Source: Brevibacillus laterosporus DSM 25
GTDB taxonomy: Bacteria > Bacillota > Bacilli > Brevibacillales > Brevibacillaceae
NCBI RefSeq assembly: GCF_002706795.1
Contig: NZ_CP017705.1
Span: forward strand, 1,926,001-1,990,000
Reading direction: 5' to 3'
Length of the DNA: 64,000 bases
Part shown: one piece after another, positions 38,456 through 46,826 of the stretch
Position numbering within the stretch: the first letter of the stretch is position 1
Layout: each line of letters opens with the position of its first letter
Notes under the pieces: generated by a model
Databases searched by the model: none
The model's input: the letters and a program-made list of their open reading frames with translations, nothing else
Told to the model about the DNA's origin: nothing
Program-made: the position numbers and the translations under genes

Positions 38456-38733
38456 TCAATCTTTATCATAGAGTGCATAGGGGACTTGATTAGGCACCTC
38501 GACCACTACAATTCGCAGTCCATCATTGTTTGCTGCTATTTCAAAGCCCTTATGAGAATGCTCAAGGATTTGGTATGTTTCATTGCAATGTGCCCACGCC
38601 CAATAAAAGAGAGGCCCTACACGTGTTACAGCCCTTTTTCCCCGGGAAAGGAAATAGCACGAAGTTCCGTAATCTCTCCTTTACCAAAATAACTACTCCC
38701 CTGTTGATCCAGAGGATATCGCTTGATGGTCAT
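38456..38733 (-). pseudogene. frameshifted pirin-like gene remnant
   Basis: A reverse-strand ATG at 38733 has a near-perfect ribosome site (AAGGAGGAG) and opens a frame (MTIKRYPLDQQGSSYFGKG, continuing to FPGEKGL) that stops after 35 codons. A second frame takes over directly (AVTRVGPLFYWAWAHCNETY, then EHSHKGFEIAANNDG and a tail ending YALYDKD) and ends at 38456. The junction lies in a G4-A5-G3 run near 38631-38644, where one lost base explains the shift. The joined product resembles the N-terminal pirin/cupin pattern (VGPFFYW...HPHRGFE) but is much shorter than a pirin, so an internal deletion is also likely. A sequencing error at the run cannot be excluded. Confidence 0.6.
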
Positions 38734-38845
38734 TTACACTCCTCCTTACTTTTCTCATTTTGCATATAAATTTAATGTAATTTTAGTATTTTTCAGATAA
38801 AATCAACATAATAAAGGCTCCTTTCAAATTAGTAGCACTCCCTTA

Positions 38846-38873
38846 TTTAAGGTAAGTTTAAGAGTAGGTTAAG
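38846..38873 (+). promoter_or_regulatory. three 11-bp-spaced direct repeats (response-regulator type site)
   Basis: TTTAAG at 38846, TTTAAG at 38857 and GTTAAG at 38868, each exactly 11 bases apart, i.e. on one face of the helix. This is the layout of OmpR/PhoB-family binding sites. The last copy ends 21 bases before a perfect TATAAT (38895-38900) and so occupies the -35 region. Confidence 0.6.
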
Positions 38874-38894
38874 TCCAATGAAAGGTTTTTCATC

Positions 38895-38900
38895 TATAAT
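38895..38900 (+). promoter_or_regulatory. -10 element of the ABC transporter promoter
   Basis: Perfect TATAAT without a recognisable -35, consistent with activator-dependent transcription from the adjacent direct repeats. Confidence 0.6.
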
Positions 38901-38983
38901 AGCCTAGTAAAAGTAAAAAAGGGTATTCCAACTCTATTACTATTGGCAATACAAGAATATTAAAAATTGTGGGAGGAAAATGA

Positions 38984-39898
38984 ATGTCTAACCAACCAGT
39001 GGTGAAATTAGAAAACGTGACAAAGAGAGTCGCGGGGAAAACACTTGTTAGAGACCTGACGTTCTCCGTACAACGAGGAGAGGTATACGGTTTTCTTGGT
39101 CCCAATGGTTCTGGTAAAACTACCACCATTCGTATGATTGTTGGCCTCTCTTCCATTACGGAAGGCGAAATATATGTAGAAGGTTACAATATAAAAAAAG
39201 ATCGGTCAAAAGCAATGGCTCATGTCGGAGCAATTGTTGAAAATCCTGAACTATATGGTTATATGACCGGGATGCAAAACATGATTCACTTTGCCCGTAT
39301 GGCTGTTCAACCAGTATCAAAGGAACGAATTCACCAAATTATTGACCTTGTAGAGCTTTCAGGCGCTATCAATCAAAAGGTGAAAACCTATTCACTAGGG
39401 ATGCGCCAACGCTTAGGAATTGCTCAGGCTCTGCTACACAATCCATCCATTTTGATTCTAGATGAACCAACAAATGGTCTGGACCCAGCAGGAATTCGCC
39501 AGCTCCGTGACTATCTACGGGAGTTAGCAAAACGTGAAAATATCGCGGTTCTAGTCTCCAGTCACCTTCTCTCCGAAGTGGAGCTTATGTGTGACCGGGC
39601 CCTTGTTATCCAAGAGGGTCAATTTATTGAAGAGATGATTGTTAACAATCAAGCAACAGAAGTTAAGGGTTTATCTGTTGAATTCGAGGTAGAAAGCAGT
39701 CAGCAGGCAGTAGATATTTTACTTGATTGGACAGTTGAGGTAATGAGTGACAAGCTCCTTCTCCTTCAGATCGAAAAATCGGATATCCCGGTCATTGTAC
39801 AACGGTTAGTAGAGAACAGTTGCCCTATTTATCAAATTAAAATTAGAACCAAGTCGCTGGAAGATCGCTTCTTAGCTCTGACAAAAGGAGGAAAATAG
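38984..39898 (+). CDS. ABC transporter ATP-binding protein, BcrA-like
   Basis: A 304-residue ATPase of the bacitracin-resistance/lantibiotic-immunity type. Walker A GPNGSGKTT is near residue 40, signature YSLGMRQRLGIAQ near 137, Walker B ILILDEPTNGLDP, and switch histidine in VSSHLLSEVE. The C-terminal 90 residues form the accessory domain typical of this group. GGGAGG is 7 bases before the ATG. Paired with the permease gene that starts 3 bases after its stop. A likely role in export of, or protection from, a peptide antibiotic or stress is inferred from the family. Confidence 0.9.
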   Translation: MSNQPVVKLENVTKRVAGKTLVRDLTFSVQRGEVYGFLGPNGSGKTTTIRMIVGLSSITEGEIYVEGYNIKKDRSKAMAHVGAIVENPELYGYMTGMQNMIHFARMAVQPVSKERIHQIIDLVELSGAINQKVKTYSLGMRQRLGIAQALLHNPSILILDEPTNGLDPAGIRQLRDYLRELAKRENIAVLVSSHLLSEVELMCDRALVIQEGQFIEEMIVNNQATEVKGLSVEFEVESSQQAVDILLDWTVEVMSDKLLLLQIEKSDIPVIVQRLVENSCPIYQIKIRTKSLEDRFLALTKGGK

Positions 39899-39900
39899 CG

Positions 39901-40680
39901 ATGAAATTTATCCACCTCATACAAAATGAAATCATGAAGCTTAATGCGAAAAAACAAACCGTTCTGTTTTTCTCCTTACTAGCAGTTCTTGTTTTATTAG
40001 CAGGACTTATCGGTAAATTTTATGCGACAGACATGACATCTGGCATTGGTTATGCTGGATTCTCCGTCTTTATGCAAATAGGTCTTGGCTTTTTAATTAC
40101 TTTATTTGGACTTGTTACAGGTTCTCAAATCCTGACTGATGAATATAAAGAAGGCACTATTAAGCAGCTCTTGATTCGTCCTAGCAGTCGTACAACAATT
40201 TTACTCTCTAAATATGTGACAGTCCTTATCATGTTAGTTTCTGCCACTTTATTTTTGATGCTATTTAGTAGCCTCGTTGGATTGATTTTTTTCGGAACAA
40301 AATCAATGGCAGATTTAGATTTCACAACGTTACTGCAAGCGTATTTCTACAATATTCCAGCGTTATTATTTTTATCTACGCTATCTTTTTTCACTGCAAC
40401 TATATTTAAAACAAATGCACTTGCGATTAGTATAGCCATTATTGCAAATTTTTCTGGTTCAATCGCTAGTATGTTTACTAAGAAGTATGTATGGGGTAAA
40501 TTTGTGATTTTTAATCATCTGGACTTAAATGCTTATTCCGACAATCCGTTAATCTCTCGCTTATCTGCACCTGCCTATCCCGATTTAGGTATCTGGTTCT
40601 CCTTGATGATAATCGCTATTTATATTGCACTGATGGTGTTCCTATCGATCCTGATTTTCAAAAAACGGGACGTGCAATAA
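39901..40680 (+). CDS. ABC-2 type permease, BcrB-like
   Basis: A 259-residue integral membrane protein with six hydrophobic segments. The N-terminal MKFIHLIQNEIMKLNAKK and the ILTDEYKEGTIKQLLIRPSSRTTILLSKY block near residue 80 are typical of ABC-2 permeases of the BcrB/YhcI kind. The AGGAGG site lies in the last codons of the ATPase gene, so the two are coupled. Last gene of the two-gene unit; a strong terminator follows. Confidence 0.88.
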   Translation: MKFIHLIQNEIMKLNAKKQTVLFFSLLAVLVLLAGLIGKFYATDMTSGIGYAGFSVFMQIGLGFLITLFGLVTGSQILTDEYKEGTIKQLLIRPSSRTTILLSKYVTVLIMLVSATLFLMLFSSLVGLIFFGTKSMADLDFTTLLQAYFYNIPALLFLSTLSFFTATIFKTNALAISIAIIANFSGSIASMFTKKYVWGKFVIFNHLDLNAYSDNPLISRLSAPAYPDLGIWFSLMIIAIYIALMVFLSILIFKKRDVQ

Positions 40681-40705
40681 ACCTGGACAAAAAATACGAT
40701 ATATA

Positions 40706-40742
40706 AAAAGCTGGCTCTTCGAACGGAAGAACCAGCTTTTTT
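40706..40742. terminator. bidirectional terminator between the ABC permease and glnS genes
   Basis: Stem AAAAAGCTGG-C-TCTTC / GAAGA-A-CCAGCTTTTT with one mismatch and U-runs on both strands. Confidence 0.88.
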
Positions 40743-40765
40743 ATGATCACAATAATTGTACCTAC

Positions 40766-42436
40766 TTATTTTTTCGTTGGGTCAAATGAACTTTTCAATG
40801 ACACAATCAAGTTGAATACCAGCTTCTCAGAGGTTGTATGCTTCGGATCAACGTTGAAGTACCCATGGCGGAAAAATTGGAATTTATCTTGTGATTTTGC
40901 TTCTGCCATGTTTGGCTCTACAAATCCTTGCAGGATCTCTAAAGATGATGGATTCATATAATCAAGGAAGGTTTTACCCTCTTCTTCCTCTACATCTAAA
41001 ATCAATGGCTCATAGAGACGGAACTCAGCAGGAATAGCATGCGTTGCATCTACCCAGTGAAGTGTACCTTTCACCTTGCGACCTGTAAAACCAGAGCCAC
41101 TCTTTGTTTCAGGGTCATATGTGCAGTGAAGCTCTACTACATTACCATTTTCATCCTTAATGACCTCGTTACATTTAATGAAATAAGCATGTTTAAGTCG
41201 AACTTCATTTCCCGGGAATAGACGGAAATATTTACTTGGAGGGTTTTCCATAAAATCATCTTGCTCTACATAAATTTCACGTGTGAACGGAATCAAACGA
41301 AAGCCCATCTCTGGGTTTTCCGGGTTAATTTCAGCTTCGAGCCATTCCACTTGTCCCTCTGGATAGTTGGTGATTACCACTTTAAGTGGTTTTACTACTC
41401 CCATTGTACGTGGTGCCTTGAGCTTTAAATCCTCACGAATAAAATGATCCAGCATCTTGGAATCGACTACGCTGTAGCTACGAGCAACACCGATCTCTCT
41501 AGCAAAGGTACGGATAGATTCTGGTGTAAATCCTCTGCGACGTAATCCTGAGATCGTTGGCATTCGTGGATCATCCCATCCATCCACAATGTTTTCATCA
41601 ACGAGTTGTTTTAATTTACGCTTGCTCATTACTGTTTGCGTTAGATTCAAACGTGCAAATTCGTATTGGTGCGGTACATGCTTCATCTCTGTCTCAGCAA
41701 CCACCCAGTCATATAAAGGGCGATGGTCTTCAAACTCAAGAGTACAGATAGAGTGCGTAACGCCTTCAATTGCATCTTCCAATGGATGAGCATAGTCATA
41801 CATCGGGTAAATGCACCAAGTATCACCCGTGTTATGGTGAGTAGAGTGAGAAATACGGTAAAGAACCGGGTCACGCATGTTCATGTTCGGAGAAGTCATA
41901 TCAATCTTGGCACGTAGTACCTTTTCTCCATCTGCAAATTCACCCTTGCGCATACGCTCGAACAAATCCAAGTTCTCATCGATACTACGATTGCGATACG
42001 GGCTTTCCTTGCCTGATTGCGTTAACGTACCGCGATATTCTCTCATTTGCTCCGCAGACAGATCACAAACAAATGCTTTACCCTTTTTAATAAGCAGTAC
42101 AGCACGTTCGTACATTTCCTCGAAATAATTAGATGCAAAATACAGTTCATCCCACTCAAAACCGAGCCATTTTACGTCTTCCTTGATAGATTCTACATAT
42201 TCCTGATCCTCTTTTGTAGGATTCGTGTCATCAAAACGTAAAAATGCTTTTCCTTTAAATTCTTTAGCCAATTCAAAGTTTAGGCAAATAGATTTAGCAT
42301 GTCCTATATGCAAGTAGCCGTTTGGTTCTGGAGGAAACCTCGTCACGACCTCATCTACTTTTTTTGATTCAAGATCATCAATAATGATATTGCGAATGAA
42401 ATTTGATGATGCCGAAGTGTTTTCCACTAAAATCAA
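40766..42436 (-). CDS. glnS: glutaminyl-tRNA synthetase
   Basis: A 556-residue class I aminoacyl-tRNA synthetase. The HIGH motif is in [14 protein letters not shown] near residue 43, the KMSKS equivalent is VMSKRKL near 270, and the beta-barrel anticodon domain fills the C-terminal third. [15 protein letters not shown] and [31 protein letters not shown] mark it as GlnRS rather than GluRS. Start is TTG with GGAG 6 bases upstream; a GTG three codons later is possible. Most Bacilli make Gln-tRNA by GatCAB and lack GlnRS, so the gene probably arrived by transfer. No T-box was recognised upstream. Confidence 0.94.
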   Translation of the reverse strand: MILVENTSASSNFIRNIIIDDLESKKVDEVVTRFPPEPNGYLHIGHAKSICLNFELAKEFKGKAFLRFDDTNPTKEDQEYVESIKEDVKWLGFEWDELYFASNYFEEMYERAVLLIKKGKAFVCDLSAEQMREYRGTLTQSGKESPYRNRSIDENLDLFERMRKGEFADGEKVLRAKIDMTSPNMNMRDPVLYRISHSTHHNTGDTWCIYPMYDYAHPLEDAIEGVTHSICTLEFEDHRPLYDWVVAETEMKHVPHQYEFARLNLTQTVMSKRKLKQLVDENIVDGWDDPRMPTISGLRRRGFTPESIRTFAREIGVARSYSVVDSKMLDHFIREDLKLKAPRTMGVVKPLKVVITNYPEGQVEWLEAEINPENPEMGFRLIPFTREIYVEQDDFMENPPSKYFRLFPGNEVRLKHAYFIKCNEVIKDENGNVVELHCTYDPETKSGSGFTGRKVKGTLHWVDATHAIPAEFRLYEPLILDVEEEEGKTFLDYMNPSSLEILQGFVEPNMAEAKSQDKFQFFRHGYFNVDPKHTTSEKLVFNLIVSLKSSFDPTKK

Positions 42437-42614
42437 CCTTTCTCCACCAAGTTAACGTGTACCTTGTACCATTCTTTATAAGTAAAATAATACAGTTTAC
42501 TACTTTCTAGTTCAACCTACCTTCGCTTTTAAGCCGATCTTTTTTAGTTTAGCCGTAAAAAGGAAAAAACTACACCTGCTTCTGACTAAATGATATGACA
42601 GAAACAAGAATATC

Positions 42615-43415
42615 TTACATACCGTAGAAACGCTTTGTGTTCTGATAAAGGACGGAGGCTGTCTCTTCGATTGAAAGCCCCTTTACATTGGCAATAGCTC
42701 GACAGCTATCTTTCATCATAACAGGATGGGTAACTTGTCCTGTAAACGGCCCCTCAAATGGCCAGGGGCCATCTGTCTCTATCATAATTTGTTCCAAGGG
42801 GTATTGTAGAATCAGTTGCTGGATCTCGTCCTCATAGACAACATCTGGTGTAACAGAAATATAGTAGCCACTCCTACTCATTCTTGAAGTAGTAGCCTTA
42901 CTGCCTTTAAACCAATGAAAGTGCGCTTTCGTCACATTATGTTTTTCGAGTAGCTCACAAGCTATTTCGGCATCTTCATAAACAGCGTGTAGAATAATCG
43001 GCTTCTCATAGCGACCGGCTGTCTTTATAAAACGTTCCAGTAAGTAAATATATGGCTCTTGGCAAAAAGCTTGTCCCTTATTTTTTGCCTCTAATTGTGT
43101 ATAGTAAGGCAGACCTACCTCTCCAATCGCTACCATCTCAGCTTGATGTTGGTCGATCCAGTCAAACAATTGCTGTATTTCCTCTTCAGTTGGCAATTTC
43201 TGTTCAGGGTGAAAACCATATGCTACTTTAACTTGTTCAGGATACCGCTGTAACCATTCTTGATTAACGAGACATGCTGCCAAATTCATAGAAACGGCAA
43301 TCACCTTTTTAATCCCACATGACTGACATTCTTCCATGATCTGCTGGGCATGAGCAGGATTATACAAATCTAAATGTATATGGGCATCAATCATAGGAAA
43401 GGAACCGTTCGGCAT
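42615..43415 (-). CDS. TatD-family metal-dependent hydrolase
   Basis: A 266-residue TIM-barrel hydrolase. Metal-binding motifs are DAHIHLD near residue 10, IGEVGLPYY near 97, the histidines in PIILHAVYEDA and AHFHWFKG, and IETDGPWPF near residue 215. These match the TatD DNase/phosphodiesterase family (YabD-like), though some residues between motifs differ from the housekeeping TatD, so a paralogue is likely. The substrate is unknown. AGGAGG is 7 bases before the ATG. Confidence 0.88.
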   Translation of the reverse strand: MPNGSFPMIDAHIHLDLYNPAHAQQIMEECQSCGIKKVIAVSMNLAACLVNQEWLQRYPEQVKVAYGFHPEQKLPTEEEIQQLFDWIDQHQAEMVAIGEVGLPYYTQLEAKNKGQAFCQEPYIYLLERFIKTAGRYEKPIILHAVYEDAEIACELLEKHNVTKAHFHWFKGSKATTSRMSRSGYYISVTPDVVYEDEIQQLILQYPLEQIMIETDGPWPFEGPFTGQVTHPVMMKDSCRAIANVKGLSIEETASVLYQNTKRFYGM

Positions 43416-43655
43416 GGGAATTCCTCCTTTTGTCGACTACTTGATCTTTTTATTGTAGCAATTATTTACACTTTACTGCGAAAACAAAAAAACATAGCAA
43501 AAACCTTGTAACAACAGCATTCTAAGTTTTTATATATAATTCACAATTTTTCACAAAAGTAAATAATCAGCTTTTACTAATTTTATTTACGCGTATGTAT
43601 GTTAAAATAGATAAAATATGTTAGCTAAGGTTATGGAGAAAGGAGGCTCTTTCAT

Positions 43656-45086
43656 TTGACATCATTAGAAAGAGTATTATCTGTTAGCAATGATTTCCTA
43701 TGGACTTACATTCTCATTTTCATTCTCATTGCAGTCGGAATTTATTTTACGATTCGAACCAGATTTGTGCAGATTCGCCTAGTTGGTGAAATGTTTAGAC
43801 TGCTTGGTGATGGTGTTAATCGTAATCCAAAAGAGAAAAAAGGGGTTTCCTCTTTCCAAGCCTTTTGTATGAGTGCAGCCTCCCGTGTGGGAACGGGAAA
43901 TTTAGCTGGGGTAGCTATTGCTATCGCAGTTGGTGGGCCTGGAGCAGTATTCTGGATGTGGTTGCTGGCTACAATCGGGGCGGCTTCAAGCTTTGTAGAA
44001 TGCACACTCGCGCAGATTTATAAGGTACATGATAAGCATGGATTTAGAGGCGGTCCTGCTTATTACATGGAGAAAGCTTTAAATAAGCGCTGGATGGGTA
44101 TTACCTTCGCTGTTCTGATTACTATTTGCTTCGGATTTGTCTTTAATGCAGTACAAGCTAATACCATTACAGCAGCTATGCAAACTGCCTTCGGGGTAGA
44201 TAAAGTGACAATGGGTATCATTCTATGCATCCTCACTGCTATTGTTGTATTTGGTGGAGTAAAACGCGTAGCGGCTATCTCTAAATGGATTGTACCGATT
44301 ATGGCAACTCTTTATATTGCAATTGCTTTATTTGTTATGTTTATGAATTATCAGCACATTCCTGCTGTCTTCATGAGCATAGTAAGTCATGCGTTTGGCC
44401 TGCAAGAAGCATTTGGTGGCGGTATTGGTATGGCTCTTAGCATGGGAATCAAGCGTGGACTATTCTCTAATGAGGCTGGGATGGGTAGTGCTCCTAATGC
44501 GGCAGCTACAGCTGATATTACGCACCCTGTTAAACAGGGCTTGTTACAAACGCTGGGAGTTTATGTAGATACCCTGTTAGTATGTAGTGCGACTGCTTTT
44601 ATTATTCTTACATCAGGCATTTATGTAGATAGTGGGATGGGTGGAATTGAATTAACACAGGCAGCACTAAGCTCTCAACTCGGCTATTGGGCTGTTTACT
44701 TTGTTGCCGTAATTGTTTTCTTTTTTGCGTATAGTTCCATTATTGGTAATTACTACTACGGTGAGACAAACATCGATTTTATTCGCAGTGAATCTCGCAC
44801 GTGGACGCTTCTCTATCGACTCTGCGTCATTGGAATGGTAATGTTTGGATCGCTAGCACAAAACAATATAGTCTGGACATTAGCTGATTTATTTATGGGG
44901 ATGATGGCCTTCCTTAACCTGATTGCTATTTTCCTGCTTGGAAAATATGCATTTGCTGCTCTAACCGATTATGTTCAGCAGCGAAAAGCAGGTCGAGACC
45001 CGGTCTTCTATTCAGACTCTATTCCAGGTCTAGTAAATGCTGAATGCTGGGAACGAGATCCTAATAAAGTAAAAGAGGTCTCCTAG
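43656..45086 (+). CDS. alanine/glycine:cation symporter (AGCS family)
   Basis: A 476-residue sodium-coupled amino acid importer with about eleven membrane segments. Family signatures are SRVGTGNLAGVAIAIAVGGPGAVFWMW near residue 75, the GGPAYYMEKAL loop near 130, and GIKRGLFSNEAGMGSAPNAAA near residue 265, whose GLFSNEAG is diagnostic of AGCS. Start is TTG with an AAAGGAGG site 9 bases upstream. Single gene with its own terminator. Confidence 0.93.
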   Translation: MTSLERVLSVSNDFLWTYILIFILIAVGIYFTIRTRFVQIRLVGEMFRLLGDGVNRNPKEKKGVSSFQAFCMSAASRVGTGNLAGVAIAIAVGGPGAVFWMWLLATIGAASSFVECTLAQIYKVHDKHGFRGGPAYYMEKALNKRWMGITFAVLITICFGFVFNAVQANTITAAMQTAFGVDKVTMGIILCILTAIVVFGGVKRVAAISKWIVPIMATLYIAIALFVMFMNYQHIPAVFMSIVSHAFGLQEAFGGGIGMALSMGIKRGLFSNEAGMGSAPNAAATADITHPVKQGLLQTLGVYVDTLLVCSATAFIILTSGIYVDSGMGGIELTQAALSSQLGYWAVYFVAVIVFFFAYSSIIGNYYYGETNIDFIRSESRTWTLLYRLCVIGMVMFGSLAQNNIVWTLADLFMGMMAFLNLIAIFLLGKYAFAALTDYVQQRKAGRDPVFYSDSIPGLVNAECWERDPNKVKEVS

Positions 45087-45118
45087 CAATAGGAATTGAG
45101 AACATACGAATATACACA

Positions 45119-45153
45119 AAAAGAGGATACTACTAGCAGTAGTGTCCTCTTTT
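45119..45153. terminator. terminator after the AGCS symporter gene
   Basis: 13-bp stem AAGAGGATACTAC / GTAGTGTCCTCTT (one G-U) with U-runs on both sides; serves the convergent nucleoside hydrolase gene too. Confidence 0.85.
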
Positions 45154-45171
45154 ATTTACTTATTTAGCTTT

Positions 45172-46098
45172 TTATAAAACATTTGATTTAGTAAATATTT
45201 CCATAAACCACTCGCGGAATTCCTCTACACGAATCTCCAAGCATACTCTCGCATTCGCTTGTTTTTGATAATAACCCTTCAGATCAACGATAGTTGCCCC
45301 AGCAGAATAGCTCCCATTTACTTCTACATCTATAAAGCATTCCTTTGTAACAAAAAGCTCAGGCTTTACTAGATAAGCAATAGCGCAGAGATCATGCATA
45401 TGTAAACCAGTCGCTAAGCTTCCACCTCTATAATGCTGGAATAAACCGTAGAGCATTTCTCCTGTTCGATTCTTCTCTTTCAAAGCTTCTACGTTTTCCT
45501 TAGTCAAAGTAGCTAAGCTTGTTACATCTAAACCACACATTGTAATATCTATCCCCGATTGTAAAACGATCTTAGCCGCTTCCGGGTCAACAAACATATT
45601 AAATTCTGCCGCAGGAGAGTGATTGCCACGTGAAGCTGAACCACCCATTAGCACAATTCTTTTGATATTTTGTTTACATTCTGGATAAACAGATAATAGG
45701 AGAGCAATGTTGGTCAAAGGGCCAATAGGAACGAGCGTAATAGGTTCCTCGCTATTCAAAATGGTCTCACGCATTGCCTCAATAGCATGAATACCAAGTG
45801 GTTCCTTCTTTGGATCAGGAAAATCATATCCATCTAGCCCAGAGTTACCATGGATATGGCTAGAATCCTCTAGTGTCCGTAGGAGGGGCTTGATTGCTCC
45901 CTTGGCAACCGGTACATCACTGTTAAAGAATTCGAGAAGCTTTAAGGCATTATTGGTAGTCTTATCACACGACACATTGCCAGCAACTGTGGTGATTAAT
46001 TTCACATCTATCTGATCATGAAACAGAGCAGCTGCGATTGCGACAGCATCATCTATTCCCGGATCGGTATCAATGATAATGTGGTGTATTTTTTCCAT
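45172..46098 (-). CDS. nucleoside hydrolase (inosine/uridine-preferring family)
   Basis: A 308-residue purine/pyrimidine nucleosidase that frees ribose from nucleosides. The calcium-binding N-terminal motif DTDPGIDDAVAI lies near residue 10, ITLVPIGPLTNIALLL near 115, MGGSASRGNHSPAAEFNMFVDPEAA near 150, and the catalytic HDLCAIAYLV near residue 235. The open frame reaches an ATG at 46107, but that codon abuts the AAGGG site, so the ATG at 46098 (9-base spacing) was preferred. Substrate range is unknown. Confidence 0.92.
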   Translation of the reverse strand: MEKIHHIIIDTDPGIDDAVAIAAALFHDQIDVKLITTVAGNVSCDKTTNNALKLLEFFNSDVPVAKGAIKPLLRTLEDSSHIHGNSGLDGYDFPDPKKEPLGIHAIEAMRETILNSEEPITLVPIGPLTNIALLLSVYPECKQNIKRIVLMGGSASRGNHSPAAEFNMFVDPEAAKIVLQSGIDITMCGLDVTSLATLTKENVEALKEKNRTGEMLYGLFQHYRGGSLATGLHMHDLCAIAYLVKPELFVTKECFIDVEVNGSYSAGATIVDLKGYYQKQANARVCLEIRVEEFREWFMEIFTKSNVL

Positions 46099-46237
46099 CT
46101 CGATCATCCCTTCTTCTTTTCCAATATGTAACGTTTACGCATATTATTGTAAAGATGGGCTAGCTAGGAGTCAATTATAAGGCATAACCACATACGATAT
46201 AGATCAACACCATGAGGGCTACTATTTTCATAAATAA

Positions 46238-46262
46238 AAGCCGCTCCCTACAGGAACGGCTT
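46238..46262 (-). terminator. terminator after the FMN-binding lipoprotein gene
   Basis: Stem AAGCCG / CGGCTT with an inner TCC / GGA pair, followed on the reverse strand by TTTATTTAT. Confidence 0.65.
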
Positions 46263-46425
46263 ACAGACTGCTGTATTCTTCGTAAGAGCTTTACTCCAAA
46301 AAAGCTCTCAGATGAGTAACGAAATTCATTGATACACCCGAACAGATAAGGCGATTTGTGCTGATAACTCACTGGTTCATACATTCTACTGGTCGAGTTT
46401 TTCTTTTATCTCTGTCTTGCTGTTA

Positions 46426-46794
46426 TTACTTCTTAGCTTTCTCTAATGCTTGATTTACAGCCTCTTTTACAGCATTACTGGATTTAGATGCACCAGAAAT
46501 GGCCTCCACACCCTCTGTACTTTGTTTTTCAATGATTTCGGGGATGGTGTTCTCCATAACAGCCTCAATCAGGTTTTGAGTTTCTTCATGCTCTAGGATT
46601 TTAATGGCATCGATTTTGCCTGCTTTCACTTCTACAGCTACTTTAATATCGCTGCTAGCACCTCGAGCCGCACCTTCGTATGTACCGTCTTTAAATGCTC
46701 CAGTATCAGCAGTGGTCGAATCTGTTGCTCCACAACCAACTAGCATCAACGCCGCCATCGCTAGCAGAGCTACTAGATAAAATAGTTTTTTCAT
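46426..46794 (-). CDS. FMN-binding domain lipoprotein
   Basis: A 122-residue lipoprotein with a signal peptide ending at the lipobox LVGC (Cys21). A single FMN_bind domain follows, starting with the usual FKDGTYEG strand. The flavinylation motif is SGASKSS (residues 100-106), where Ser103 stands at the place of the usual threonine that carries covalent FMN. The protein would sit on the outer face of the membrane and shuttle electrons. It lies 32 bases after a lipoprotein fumarate-reductase-like flavoprotein. No ApbE/FmnB flavin transferase is in the window. ATG at 46794 was preferred to 46800 on ribosome-site spacing. Confidence 0.88.
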   Translation of the reverse strand: MKKLFYLVALLAMAALMLVGCGATDSTTADTGAFKDGTYEGAARGASSDIKVAVEVKAGKIDAIKILEHEETQNLIEAVMENTIPEIIEKQSTEGVEAISGASKSSNAVKEAVNQALEKAKK

Positions 46795-46826
46795 AATCAT
46801 TCTCTCCTCATGTCTTGCTTACAAGA

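Noticed and set aside
46175-46384. 69-codon reverse-strand frame ending in a hydrophobic stretch
   Set aside because: It spans a terminator hairpin, has no ribosome site before any start, and its end (KIVALMVLIYIVCGYAL) is the only protein-like part.
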